A stretch of DNA of 64,000 bases from Gammaproteobacteria bacterium (GTDB lineage Bacteria > Pseudomonadota > Gammaproteobacteria > Enterobacterales > Kangiellaceae), in contig JABXHY010000025.1 of NCBI GenBank assembly GCA_013373375.1, positions 124,001 through 188,000 of the forward strand, read 5' to 3'. A program made the translations under genes and the position numbers. The notes beneath the pieces were generated by a model. The model made no database searches, had not been told where the DNA came from, and saw only the letters and a list, made by a program, of their open reading frames with translations. Position 1 is the first letter of the stretch. Each line of letters starts with the position of its first letter. This document shows, one piece after another, positions 1-10,755 of the stretch.

Positions 1-143
1 ATCAGATATCAGCAACGCAATATAATGCACCGCAAGTTTGTCCTAATTGTAGCGCTGAGCAAACTGCCCTAAAAATGCTGAATGACAAAGTAGTTCCTGA
101 GTTAATTTTAGCGGTGAATAAATATAAAAAAGAAAATCAATAA
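1..143 (+). CDS. C-terminal end of an unidentified protein (partial)
   Basis: The reading frame is open from the window edge and ends with TAA at 141-143, giving about 46 residues. The fragment holds a CPNC dicysteine motif followed by a helical, lysine-rich tail ending YKKENQ. CxxC could be a metal or redox site, but too little of the protein is present to name a family. A hairpin follows 42 nt later, which supports a genuine gene end. The function is unknown. Confidence 0.5.
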   Translation, partial: QISATQYNAPQVCPNCSAEQTALKMLNDKVVPELILAVNKYKKENQ

Positions 144-184
144 ACTTAAGCAAGCTCTCAAGTAGCCGTTTATCTAGTAATATC

Positions 185-211
185 AAGCCCGTAGGTTATT
201 TTGACGGGCTT
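185..211 (+). terminator. Probable intrinsic terminator of the partial gene
   Basis: Inverted repeat AAGCCCGT/ACGGGCTT with a 12-nt loop, followed by CATTT. The T-tract is short, so efficiency is uncertain. Confidence 0.55.
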
Positions 212-344
212 CATTTCGAATCCGTTTGAATTTCTGATTCCATTCTTTTGTCAAGCAAACCTTTCTATAATAGACAGAGTATTTCAATTACCACATCTAT
301 CCTTATGGTTTTATTCGCATTCAATTTCTAGAAATTAAAAATCG

Positions 345-375
345 AATAAAAAAAAGCGCCAGTAAAACTGACGCT
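345..375 (-). terminator. Intrinsic terminator of the TonB-dependent receptor gene
   Basis: On the minus strand a 9-bp stem (AGCGTCAGT/ACTGGCGCT, one G-U pair, 3-nt loop) runs directly into eight T residues. It lies 36 nt past the receptor stop codon. Confidence 0.85.
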
Positions 376-410
376 AAAAGAACAACCAAATAGAACTAAA
401 AAAATTAGAG

Positions 411-2975
411 TTAGAAAGTGTATCGACCTTCAATAAACCAGCTACGACGTAATGCGTTATAGTGGTTGGTATTGTAATAAGGCCAGCTTCGGTCAAACTC
501 TAAACGAGGGTACTCTTTTGTTAAGTTGTTAACGATGAAATCTACTGTGAAATCAGTCGTAACATCGTAGCCAATACTCATGTTGTATGTCGTCCATGAG
601 TCTAGTCGCTCGCCGCCTGAGAAAGAATTCAAGCTACCTAAGCGATTTGACATTAATGTCGTGCGGAAGTCACCCATAAACCAAGTTGCAGTGCTACGGA
701 ATCTGCTGCGTAAGTCACCATTTAAATCGCTGTGGCGCCAGTTACGATCAATTTCTGCACCAACGAATGGCTGACGCTCACTTTTAATCACATTCGTGTG
801 ATTTGCAGTGAATACCCAACGTCCTAGGCCTTCAGTGTTAAGAGTATAACGAGCACTTGTGTCAACGCCTTGTTGCATCTGATAAGACACGTTTACTGGA
901 CGCGTGTTAACGGTATACACACCATTTTGGTATGAAACATTATCAGAACAGCCAGCAGGGATATCCATTCCACAGTTATTAATTGCATCAATAACAAGTG
1001 ATACGCCATTTTCAAATTCAACTAAGTCTTCTAGTTCAAGCTGGTAGAAATCCACCGACAAAGATAAGTTGTCGATTGGCTCATAAACCACGCCAAGAGT
1101 TTGCGACTTACCTGTTTCTTCTTCAAGCTCTAAACTTCCTGCAGTATTTGCGAAAATTCGTCGATTACCGATAGTCGCACCATAGAAAGCACCACCTTGA
1201 TTCGCATAAATCAAGTGCATATCAGGTGCACGGAAGTTGGTACTCGCCGATGCACGAACTAACAATGCATCAGTTGGGCGGTATTCGATACCAATGTTGT
1301 AAGTCCACGCATCATCAACGTTTGTTTCGTCATCGTACTTATCGTAACGACCTGCTAACGTTAATTTAAGCTGATCAGTGATAGGCCATAAAGTTTCAAG
1401 ACCAAGACCGTAACCATCACGAGTACCTTCACCTTCAGTGCCGGTATATCCAAACCAACCTTGGCCAGTTTGATTAAGCGTACGTGGGTTAAGATCAATT
1501 TCGTATTGCTTGCGATTCATTTCAACAATCGAAGCAAATTGAACTTCTTCATCACCTAAAGAGAACAAGTCACCTGAAAGCTCGAAGCTCAAACTAGTCA
1601 CAGAGGAGTCTTTCTTCGAAAGGTCTTCTCCAGTGATAGTATCGATTTCTGCTGCACTTAATTGACGGAACAATCGACTAAAGTCAGTTCCAGTATAAAT
1701 GTCGTATTGTCCATTTGGTTCAGTTGCAACATAAGTGCCTAAGAAAAATGCATTCGCTTCTTCTTCTTTAATCAGCGTACGTGAATCTTCACTTTCCATA
1801 AAACTATGAGAGAAGCTAACTTGATAATCATAAAAATTATCAGTAAAACCTTTAAACGCAACTTCTATGTCAGCACCCATCTCATCGTGGTACTGATTGG
1901 TATCTGGAATTTCGCTGTCAGTGAAAGTTCTGAAAAACTCAATACCTGCAATAAAGTTTTGATCGACTACGTTGTCTATGATGAATGCAGGTCTTTCAGT
2001 TTGCCAAAACAATGGACCAGAGTTGCTTTTTCCTTCTTGTTTCCACAAGTGAAACTCTAATGACAATTCGTTGTAGTCACCTTGCATGAAAGTAATACGG
2101 TCAAAAATGTTCCAACGCTCACGGTCGTTTTGTAGCGTTTGACTTCCAGTAATAGTAGAACGACAGAAACTATCGCCAGCTTCGTATGTAAAACCAAACT
2201 CATCACATAACGATTGGTCAGCAATGTAACTACCATCACCATAGCTGTATAAACTGTAGGTTGGTTGATCAAAAGCGGTTAACCAAGGGCGATCCGAACC
2301 TTTTAACGCTTCTGCATTGAAGTACTCAACAGAGAATACATTGCTGAAGTTTTTCGATTCAGTGCCACCAAACCATTGATATCGACGCGAAGATGCACCA
2401 CCACCTGTGGTATCGCCATATCGAGCTGTTAATGTTTGGCCATCGATATTTTTCTTGGTAATGATATTAACAACACCTGCCATCGCATCAGAACCGTAGA
2501 TAGCAGATGCACCACCAGCCATTACTTCAACACGTTCAATCATAGCCATAGGGATATGAGAAAGGTTTACAAAGTTGCTTTCACCATTGTATGGCGATGG
2601 ATAATCAGCAATTCGTTTGCCATCAAGTAAGTATAGAGTTCTTCCTGGACCTAAACCACGAAAGTTAATCGCTTGTGCGTTTGGCTGGAACCCTCGAGTG
2701 AATTGCTCACCAACAAAACTTCCTGTTGCTGATGAGAATGAAGCTAACGCTTCATACAAGTTCGTAAACCCTTGTTGTTGCATTTCTTCAGCCGTCATAC
2801 TTACGACTGTCGAAGCGCCTTCAACGTCGGTTCGCTTAATACGCGAACCAGTAATAATAATTTTATCTTGCTCTTTTGCTGCATCTTCCGCTTGAGAATT
2901 AGTTGACCAACTAGTTGATGCCAAAACAGCTGCTACAATGCCGGCGATCGGCGTGATTGAAAATTTACTTGACAT
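411..2975 (-). CDS. TonB-dependent outer membrane receptor
   Basis: The 854-aa product is an outer membrane receptor that would import a ligand using TonB energy. Residues 1-29 form a signal peptide ending at SQA. A TonB-box-like DKIIITGSR follows, then a plug domain (about 45-175) with RGLGPGRTLYLLDGKR and the usual RVEVMAGGASAIYGSDAMAGVVNI pattern split across 150-170. The rest is a long 22-strand-type barrel ending in a terminal phenylalanine (GRYTF). This plug style is common in large receptor families of marine gammaproteobacteria that take up peptides, sugars or other polymers; the ligand cannot be read here. The gene is monocistronic with its own terminator. A 13-bp palindrome lies 26-38 nt upstream of the start and may be an operator. 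Confidence 0.92.
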   Translation of the reverse strand: MSSKFSITPIAGIVAAVLASTSWSTNSQAEDAAKEQDKIIITGSRIKRTDVEGASTVVSMTAEEMQQQGFTNLYEALASFSSATGSFVGEQFTRGFQPNAQAINFRGLGPGRTLYLLDGKRIADYPSPYNGESNFVNLSHIPMAMIERVEVMAGGASAIYGSDAMAGVVNIITKKNIDGQTLTARYGDTTGGGASSRRYQWFGGTESKNFSNVFSVEYFNAEALKGSDRPWLTAFDQPTYSLYSYGDGSYIADQSLCDEFGFTYEAGDSFCRSTITGSQTLQNDRERWNIFDRITFMQGDYNELSLEFHLWKQEGKSNSGPLFWQTERPAFIIDNVVDQNFIAGIEFFRTFTDSEIPDTNQYHDEMGADIEVAFKGFTDNFYDYQVSFSHSFMESEDSRTLIKEEEANAFFLGTYVATEPNGQYDIYTGTDFSRLFRQLSAAEIDTITGEDLSKKDSSVTSLSFELSGDLFSLGDEEVQFASIVEMNRKQYEIDLNPRTLNQTGQGWFGYTGTEGEGTRDGYGLGLETLWPITDQLKLTLAGRYDKYDDETNVDDAWTYNIGIEYRPTDALLVRASASTNFRAPDMHLIYANQGGAFYGATIGNRRIFANTAGSLELEEETGKSQTLGVVYEPIDNLSLSVDFYQLELEDLVEFENGVSLVIDAINNCGMDIPAGCSDNVSYQNGVYTVNTRPVNVSYQMQQGVDTSARYTLNTEGLGRWVFTANHTNVIKSERQPFVGAEIDRNWRHSDLNGDLRSRFRSTATWFMGDFRTTLMSNRLGSLNSFSGGERLDSWTTYNMSIGYDVTTDFTVDFIVNNLTKEYPRLEFDRSWPYYNTNHYNALRRSWFIEGRYTF

Positions 2976-3000
2976 GATTGCTCCTGAAAATGCCGTGTAT

Positions 3001-3013
3001 TCCGTAATACGGA
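3001..3013. promoter_or_regulatory. 13-bp palindrome in the leader of the TonB receptor gene
   Basis: TCCGTAATACGGA is a perfect 6+1+6 palindrome, 26-38 nt before the receptor start codon on the minus strand. It could be a repressor operator or a small mRNA hairpin. The rest of the 2976-3327 gap is A+T-rich and shows nothing else convincing. Confidence 0.3.
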
Positions 3014-3327
3014 GCGAACTTTAGAGAAATTCAGGCTAAATTTCAACCAGAAAATATCGTATCGAGATACTTTTTTTGATTACTCACACAAATGTCATTT
3101 GATTATTTTCGTCAAATTTTATACTTAAATGATTGAATAGTAAGGAAATAATGCCAATTCCATTGCACTTACCTAATAAATATCTCAAAAATGAAATTAT
3201 TGATAACGCTGTCAATTTATCGCGATTTGTGAATATTCACATAAAAAATATCAAAGAGGGATGTTCCAGATTTAATTAACTAATACGAGGGTGCCAAATA
3301 ATGACCCAGTTCACATACTTAAAACGA

Positions 3328-4284
3328 TTATCCTATTCGAATTAACACCTTTCCAAGGGTATGTTTTGACTCGATTTGACAGTGAGCTTGCTTCATTTGA
3401 TCGGCTTCATACACATTCGAAATTGTGGGTTTTAATGCGCCTTTACGGAAATTCTCAAACAGCCAGCTCATATCTTGAGTGTTAGACCACACATTGACCA
3501 ATCGAATTTTGGAGCTTTTGAAGGCTCTATATCTAAGTTCACCAAAGATATTTTGCAGTGTCGGAACCTTACTCACATATCGACCCGTCGACTTAAGACA
3601 ATTTTTGTAATCGCTAAACGCAGTTTTTCCAAATACATCAAACACCAGATCATAGGTTGAACAGGGCAATTCCGAGCTCCCCTTTCGATAATCAAAACCC
3701 GTTTTAGCTCCTAAAGATTGGATGAACTCAATATTTTGCGCACTGCAGACTCCGTCAACTGTAGCGCCAAGTGCCACCGCAATTTGAATCGCAAAATGAC
3801 CGACCCCACCACTAGCACCAACAACCAGAACTTTTTGCTCGGCCAGCAGTTGACCGTAGTCTCTCAAACCTTGCAACGCGGTCATTCCAGCAAGGGGCAT
3901 CGCTGCCATAGTTTGCAACGTCAGGTCATCAATATCATCAGGCAACTTAAAAACTTCATTTTCCTTTACCTCCGCATACTCGGCGTGCATGCACCCAATA
4001 AACTGGTTGGTCATGCTCATTACTTTATCGCCGACTTTTAACTTCTGAATATCATGTCCAACGTCGACTATTACACCACTGCCATCCATACCGCAGCTTC
4101 TTGGTAACGGATCTCTTGCGAGCGTTCTGCTGAACTTACCCTTTCTTAATAGAATATCTTTCGGATTAACACTCGCCGCGGTTAGCTTTATCACAACTGA
4201 ATTGTTCGAGCATTTTGGTAGTTCCCAATCGCTCCATTCAAGCACATCTGCTGAGCCAAAGTTTCGATAGGTTAATATTTTCAT
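3328..4284 (-). CDS. Zinc-independent MDR-family NAD(P)-dependent oxidoreductase (quinone reductase-like)
   Basis: The 318-aa protein has the medium-chain dehydrogenase/reductase layout: a GroES-like N-terminal domain (to about residue 125) and a Rossmann domain with the dinucleotide motif VVGASGGVGHFAIQIA (about 150-165). SCGMDGSGVIVDVG and GDKVMSM are typical of the family. The cysteine cluster of the structural zinc site is not evident, which places it with the quinone oxidoreductase/RTN4IP1-like branch. It would reduce a quinone or enone with NAD(P)H; the substrate is unknown. It stands alone, divergent from the M4 protease gene, with a 389-bp shared upstream region. Confidence 0.85.
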   Translation of the reverse strand: MKILTYRNFGSADVLEWSDWELPKCSNNSVVIKLTAASVNPKDILLRKGKFSRTLARDPLPRSCGMDGSGVIVDVGHDIQKLKVGDKVMSMTNQFIGCMHAEYAEVKENEVFKLPDDIDDLTLQTMAAMPLAGMTALQGLRDYGQLLAEQKVLVVGASGGVGHFAIQIAVALGATVDGVCSAQNIEFIQSLGAKTGFDYRKGSSELPCSTYDLVFDVFGKTAFSDYKNCLKSTGRYVSKVPTLQNIFGELRYRAFKSSKIRLVNVWSNTQDMSWLFENFRKGALKPTISNVYEADQMKQAHCQIESKHTLGKVLIRIG

Positions 4285-4466
4285 AAAAGTAATTACTCAA
4301 GTTAAAAATAATTTTTTTAATGCTCCCTAACATTATTTCTTTGCAGTTTTTAATCCGAGCAATATTTTAATTGAGATATCAAAATACGCTTAATGAACAA
4401 CAACTCATTATCTCATTTATTTGTAAATATTAACGAAATTTTTCGACAAAATTTCATAAATATTGT

Positions 4467-4495
4467 TTGTTAAACCATTGGTTAATTTCTATTCT
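4467..4495 (+). promoter_or_regulatory. Candidate sigma-70 promoter of the M4 protease gene
   Basis: TTGTTA (4467-4472), a 17-nt spacer and TATTCT (4490-4495) each match four of six consensus bases. Transcription from here would give a leader of about 170 nt carrying two hairpins. The interval 4285-4673 otherwise holds only A+T-rich divergent regulatory DNA. Confidence 0.35.
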
Positions 4496-4540
4496 GAAAA
4501 TGCGTCACTGGTGCACCTTGATGCGTTTCATTGCATGTCA

Positions 4541-4598
4541 TACCTGTTGCAATTGGTAAAAGTTTCGATAGGGCCAACAATTACCAACAAAACAGGTA
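4541..4598 (+). other. Two-part hairpin in the M4 protease leader
   Basis: TACCTGTT (4541-4548) pairs with AACAGGTA (4591-4598), and TTGGTAA (4553-4559) pairs with TTACCAA (4581-4587). This gives a 15-bp interrupted stem with a loop of about 21 nt, ending 75 nt before the start codon. A second, shorter stem-loop (ATCGCGAAT/ATTTGCGAT, one G-U) lies at 4626-4651. A three-codon frame, ATG ACT AAA TAA, sits between them at 4608-4619. No known riboswitch class was recognised. Confidence 0.45.
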
Positions 4599-4619
4599 GA
4601 GGTAGACATGACTAAATAA

Positions 4620-6869
<2,250 letters not shown>

Positions 6870-6882
6870 GCAAAACCTAAAC

Positions 6883-6910
6883 AGAGGGACTTTCAGTCCC
6901 TCTTTTTTTT
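6883..6910 (+). terminator. Intrinsic terminator between the M4 and M28 genes
   Basis: AGAGGGAC/GTCCCTCT, an 8-bp stem with a 5-nt loop, runs into a T-tract. It ends only about 20 nt before the next start codon, so the M28 gene must depend on read-through or on a promoter lying within or before the hairpin. Confidence 0.85.
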
Positions 6911-6931
6911 CCCATAATAAATAGGTGATAT

Positions 6932-8821
6932 ATGTCGCAATTAACAGCTAAACGCTGGTTAGTTGCCTGCAGTTTTCTGGCAATTACTAGCATCACACAT
7001 GCAAAAAAAGATTCACAACACCAACATATAATAAATGCACCAACGCAAGAAGAAGGTTACATAACTTTCGGAAGTGATGTGTTACAAGGTAAAAAATCTG
7101 TTTTACAACAATTTCAATTAACTCTTGTTCAGCCATTATCCAAACAATCCTCCATTGCGGTTGCAAGAATTCCGACTAATCAGATTGATGCTTTAAGCGA
7201 GTATATGCACGAAGCACACAATCGATGTGGCGGATTTTTCTTTCATGAAACAAAACAACAAGCCATTGAATATGCACAGCTAAGTGGCGACCCAGAATTG
7301 CTCGCTGTAGATTACACAATTGATAATCCAGAAGGTGTAAATCAACTGGTAAGCGAAATGTCTGCCAGCCAATTAACATCAACGGTCAATGCGCTAAGCA
7401 GTTTTAATAATCGATATTACACTCAGCAGTCTGGAGTCGATGCAGCAAACTGGATTCGACAAACTTGGAGTGATATCTCGGCGAACCGTAACGATATATC
7501 GGTAGAACTTTATAATCACAGCTGGAATCAACCATCTGTAATCGCAACTGTAACAGGAACGTCGCTTCCTGATGAAGTAGTGATTATAGGTGGCCATCTT
7601 GACTCGATTAATTCTCGAAATGCATCCACAGGTCGAGCACCAGGTGCTGACGACAATGCATCGGGAATTGCTGTGGCGACAGAAACTTTAAGAGCAATGG
7701 TTGCCAGCGGTTACCGCCCAGCACGAACCATCAAATTTATGGGTTACGCTGCAGAAGAAGTTGGTTTACGTGGTTCAAAAGCTATCGCGCAGAATTTTAA
7801 AAGCAATAACATTAATGTTGTTGGTGTAGCGCAATTCGACATGACTGGTGTAAAGGGTACCAATAATTTGGACATAGTCTTTATGACCGATTACACCAAC
7901 GCCGCGCAAAATAATTTTATGATGCAGTTGCTGGATACTTATTTTCCAAATATAAGTCATGGCACCAGCCGCTGTGGTTATGGTTGCTCCGATCACGCAT
8001 CATGGCACAATGAAGGATACCCAGCATCAATTCCATTCGAGTCGACGTTTAACGATTCAAATAATCGTATACACACTAGCAACGATACGGTTTTTGATTC
8101 ATCACACTCAATAAAATTTGCTCGTCTCAGTGCCGCTTTCGTAGCAGAACTTGGCAAGCAAGGTGACATTACTCCACCACCACCGCCTCCTCCATTAGTA
8201 CTGATTAACGATGTCCCAGTAACAGGATTGTCAGAGAACCGCGGAGATGATGTCGTTTACACGATGGAAGTTCCAGCCGGAGCGAAAAATATTTCCTTCA
8301 GTATCAGTGGCGGTTCTGGTGATGCGGATCTTTACACCCGATTTGGATCGGAGCCTACTGACTCAGCCTATGATTGTCGACCTTATCGAAATGGCAATAA
8401 TGAAACTTGTTCCGGATCGCAGTCGGGTGGAATTTATTACATAAGAGTTAAAGCTTATAGTAATTTTAGTGGCGTTAGCTTAGTTGGCTCTTATGATGAA
8501 GACACTGGCGGTGGAACCGATCCTATTGACGAATCGTTTTCAATTAATCTTGCCAGAGGTGAATGGGAATATTTTACTTTTGATTTAACCGCAGGTTACA
8601 GCGACTTAAATGTGTCAATATCAGGTGGAACGGGTGATGCCGACATTTATGTACGAAAAGGTGAAAGACCCACAACATCCAGTTATGACTGTCGGCCGTA
8701 TCGAAACGGCAACAACGAAACCTGTTCGTTTAGTAACCCTGACGCCGAAATTTGGCATGTAGGTGTTCGTGGTTATCGAGACAGTTCTGGAGTTACGTTA
8801 AGTGTGAAAGCAGATCCCTAA
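6932..8821 (+). CDS. Secreted leucyl aminopeptidase (M28, Aeromonas proteolytica type) with two PPC domains
   Basis: The 629-aa enzyme would remove N-terminal residues from peptides outside the cell. It has a signal peptide (1-24), a propeptide, a catalytic domain (about 125-410) and two PPC domains (about 430-520 and 535-629). The di-zinc ligands of the Aeromonas/Vibrio aminopeptidase are all present: H222 (GGHLDS), bridging D241 (PGADDNASG), E276, D303 and H381 (NRIHTSND). The general base E275 and the disulfide pair C348/C352 (CGYGC) are also there. The PPC tail closely resembles that of the preceding M4 protease at both protein and DNA level. The start has AGGTGA five nt upstream. Confidence 0.96.
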   Translation: MSQLTAKRWLVACSFLAITSITHAKKDSQHQHIINAPTQEEGYITFGSDVLQGKKSVLQQFQLTLVQPLSKQSSIAVARIPTNQIDALSEYMHEAHNRCGGFFFHETKQQAIEYAQLSGDPELLAVDYTIDNPEGVNQLVSEMSASQLTSTVNALSSFNNRYYTQQSGVDAANWIRQTWSDISANRNDISVELYNHSWNQPSVIATVTGTSLPDEVVIIGGHLDSINSRNASTGRAPGADDNASGIAVATETLRAMVASGYRPARTIKFMGYAAEEVGLRGSKAIAQNFKSNNINVVGVAQFDMTGVKGTNNLDIVFMTDYTNAAQNNFMMQLLDTYFPNISHGTSRCGYGCSDHASWHNEGYPASIPFESTFNDSNNRIHTSNDTVFDSSHSIKFARLSAAFVAELGKQGDITPPPPPPPLVLINDVPVTGLSENRGDDVVYTMEVPAGAKNISFSISGGSGDADLYTRFGSEPTDSAYDCRPYRNGNNETCSGSQSGGIYYIRVKAYSNFSGVSLVGSYDEDTGGGTDPIDESFSINLARGEWEYFTFDLTAGYSDLNVSISGGTGDADIYVRKGERPTTSSYDCRPYRNGNNETCSFSNPDAEIWHVGVRGYRDSSGVTLSVKADP

Positions 8822-8856
8822 ACGACTCCTATTTATCATTCAAACACGATAAAAAA

Positions 8857-8886
8857 AGCGATAGTTCTTTATTCAGAACTATCGCT
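8857..8886 (+). terminator. Strong hairpin after the M28 gene
   Basis: AGCGATAGTTCT/AGAACTATCGCT is a perfect 12-bp stem with a 6-nt loop, 35 nt past the stop. It has an A-run on its left but only TACTAATAC on its right, so it looks like a better minus-strand terminator. The genes on both sides run plus, so it is probably a gene-end structure with weak polarity. Confidence 0.6.
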
Positions 8887-8938
8887 TACTAATACTTTCC
8901 TCTATATTTTTGTTATCTTTATCTTAAGTTTAAATACA

Positions 8939-9229
8939 ATGTACCTTGTAATATTTAAAGCGATTGTTAATTCTCTCGATGACGATTATTCAACAATGGC
9001 ACAACAACTTCGCGATTTAGCAATTAACAGTTATAACTGTGTAGAGTTTAATGCCGTAACGGAAGGCAGTAACGAAATTGCTCTGTCTTACTGGCATTCA
9101 TTAGAAGACATTAAACAATGGAAGCAAGACAAATTACATTTAAAAGCTCAAGAGTTAGGTAAAGCAAAGTGGTACCGCGACTATAGTGTCGAAATTACCC
9201 AAGTTCTTCGAAGTTACAAGTCAATTTAG
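8939..9229 (+). CDS. Antibiotic-biosynthesis-monooxygenase (ABM)-fold small protein
   Basis: The 96-aa cytoplasmic protein has the short dimeric ferredoxin-like pattern of ABM-domain proteins: MYLVIFKAIV at the start, a central YWHSLEDIKQWKQDKLHLKAQELGKAKWYRDYSVEI-type segment (about 51-84), where W and H residues align with those of the family. Members include quinol monooxygenases and many small heme- or oxidant-linked proteins; no specific reaction can be assigned. It stands alone after the M28 terminator, and no clear ribosome site is visible before the ATG. Confidence 0.7.
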   Translation: MYLVIFKAIVNSLDDDYSTMAQQLRDLAINSYNCVEFNAVTEGSNEIALSYWHSLEDIKQWKQDKLHLKAQELGKAKWYRDYSVEITQVLRSYKSI

Positions 9230-9308
9230 GCAAGTGAGGCTATTTTTCTTACCTATAACTCTGATTTTAAACATCAAACTCGATATCTTATACGCTCCTT
9301 TATGTCTA

Positions 9309-9324
9309 ACCCCAAAATTGGGGT
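9309..9324. promoter_or_regulatory. 16-bp palindrome upstream of a secreted protein gene
   Basis: ACCCCAAAATTGGGGT is a perfect 7+2+7 inverted repeat about 93 nt before the ATG at 9417. It may be an operator; no T-tract supports a terminator role. Confidence 0.3.
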
Positions 9325-9416
9325 ATTGCTGCGCACTGCCCCACATTTAAGAATGGACATTATTGAATGAATTAGCTTATTTGAGATAAGGTAATAAAAA
9401 ACCATGGAGCTAGGAT

Positions 9417-10082
9417 ATGAAAAACCTCTATCTATTTTTAATTACTCTATTCGCCCCCTCTTTTTTATGGGCATCAAATGTTGATATTCCGAATACCTTT
9501 ACTGCAGGAACACCTGCAAGAGCAGCCGAAGTTAATGCAAACTTCAGTGCCATCGAGACTGCTGTTGATGACAATGATGCGCGTATAACCACTAATGAAA
9601 ATGCTATCGCTGCGATGAATGAAGCACAACAATTAATTTATCCAGTTAATATCTTTGCTGTGAATAATGCCGGCTACCCGAATCTTAGAATGAATTCTTC
9701 AGGTATGTACAACACAACTGATTTAACCGACATTGTTGCCGCCCCTGTTTTATTACCCGACGGTGCGGTTATCACCGATATGCACTGTCTGGTTCGTGAC
9801 AATCACAATACAGCCAATTTTAATGGTGGAAATATTACTTTAATGCGAGTTTCTATTCTCGAGGGTGCACCACCAGGTGTTTATCAGGTCATTTCAGAAA
9901 TTGATTTAAATACCAGCGGCAATGTAAACGGATTAAGACGATTAAATGACAATGACAGTGTGATTGAAAATAGTGTCATCGATAACACTGAATATATGTA
10001 TTCGGTTCGTTTTTGGATACAAAGAACTGAAGCCGTATCCAATTTAATGATTTCTGGATGCAGAATCAATTACGAAGTCTAG
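9417..10082 (+). CDS. Secreted protein of unknown function
   Basis: The 221-aa protein has a signal peptide (1-19, FLWAS). A short segment follows (DIPNTFTAGTPARAAEVNANF, split about 22-42) of a kind seen at the N-terminus of many exported proteins of marine bacteria, where it often precedes a trimerising or coiled region; ARITTNENAIAAMNEAQ is helical. The rest (about 75-221) is beta-rich and ends with CRINYEV. No enzyme motif is visible. The RBS is GGAGCTAGGAT before the ATG. A tiny lipoprotein gene begins 9 nt after the stop and is probably co-expressed. Confidence 0.7.
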   Translation: MKNLYLFLITLFAPSFLWASNVDIPNTFTAGTPARAAEVNANFSAIETAVDDNDARITTNENAIAAMNEAQQLIYPVNIFAVNNAGYPNLRMNSSGMYNTTDLTDIVAAPVLLPDGAVITDMHCLVRDNHNTANFNGGNITLMRVSILEGAPPGVYQVISEIDLNTSGNVNGLRRLNDNDSVIENSVIDNTEYMYSVRFWIQRTEAVSNLMISGCRINYEV

Positions 10083-10091
10083 GAGCACAAC

Positions 10092-10235
10092 ATGAAAAAA
10101 TTATTACGAGTTTTTAGCCTCTGCATTGTTGTATCTACTAGCACGATTTTCTTATCGAGTTGCGGCTCGTCAAGTTCAAGTAATCCTAATTTAACTTGGG
10201 ACTCTGGTAATTGGGACAATAAAAACTGGCAGTAA
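10092..10235 (+). CDS. 47-residue lipoprotein
   Basis: The short gene encodes a type II signal peptide: a KK start, a hydrophobic core and the lipobox LSSC at about residues 22-25. A serine run and a tail rich in W, N and D (WDSGNWDNKNWQ) follow. AGGAG lies at 10081-10085, seven bases before the ATG and overlapping the end of the preceding secreted-protein gene, so the pair forms an operon. The mature peptide would be only about 23 residues anchored in a membrane. I recognise no family; it could be an accessory or entericidin-like peptide. Confidence 0.7.
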   Translation: MKKLLRVFSLCIVVSTSTIFLSSCGSSSSSNPNLTWDSGNWDNKNWQ

Positions 10236-10291
10236 ATTGTTCAATCCCGATTAGTTTTCAATTTACCACTGACTTGAAAAGTCATTCTATA

Positions 10292-10325
10292 AAACTGGAC
10301 CGTAAGGACCCTTACAGTCCAGTTT
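10292..10325. terminator. Bidirectional terminator between convergent genes
   Basis: AAACTGGAC/GTCCAGTTT plus an inner GTAAGG/CCTTAC stem make a 15-bp interrupted hairpin, with T-rich DNA on the right (ATTTTAC). It separates the lipoprotein gene (plus) from the DUF3224 gene (minus). Confidence 0.8.
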
Positions 10326-10328
10326 ATT

Positions 10329-10718
10329 TTACAATGAATACTCAAAATTATAAAAGTGCAGTCCCTCTTCAATCGTTATCGACATTTTCCCAGAAATCCC
10401 TGTCAACTCGTCACTTCCTGAGTCGGGAACTACTTCTAAGATAAGTCTGCGATCACCGTCCGACATAATGCCAAAATGTTGAAGTACAAATCGGCCTTTT
10501 TTGCCACCCAGAACTCCTTCAACTTGCTCCATCGCGATATAACCCGCAGAACCTTGCGTTGCGCTCATAGCACTGAGCATTTCACCTTGACTCGTCGCTT
10601 CAAGATCACCGAGAAATTTTTTCTCAATCGACATCCGTTTAAAGCTTGTTGCATCTGAGCTTTGAATATGAGGTTCAATTGGATTTAATGTTACTTCAAA
10701 CTTACCTGTCGCTTTCAT
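10329..10718 (-). CDS. DUF3224 family protein
   Basis: About 129 aa, beginning MKATGKFEV. A longer frame from a TTG at 10766 overlaps the upstream thioesterase gene, so I prefer the ATG at 10718, which matches the family N-terminus. DUF3224 proteins are small cytoplasmic beta-barrel (allene-oxide-cyclase-like) proteins with features seen here: FLGDLEATSQGEMLSA, GSAGYIAMEQVEGVLGGKKGRFVLQH (split over about 40-75) and a C-terminal LTGISGKMSI. Their biochemical role is unknown. It is last in a minus-strand run with a thioesterase, a GNAT protein and CsaA. Confidence 0.8.
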   Translation of the reverse strand: MKATGKFEVTLNPIEPHIQSSDATSFKRMSIEKKFLGDLEATSQGEMLSAMSATQGSAGYIAMEQVEGVLGGKKGRFVLQHFGIMSDGDRRLILEVVPDSGSDELTGISGKMSITIEEGLHFYNFEYSL

Positions 10719-10755
10719 ACCGTCACCAAACTTTTTAAAAATTAATAAAACGAAA

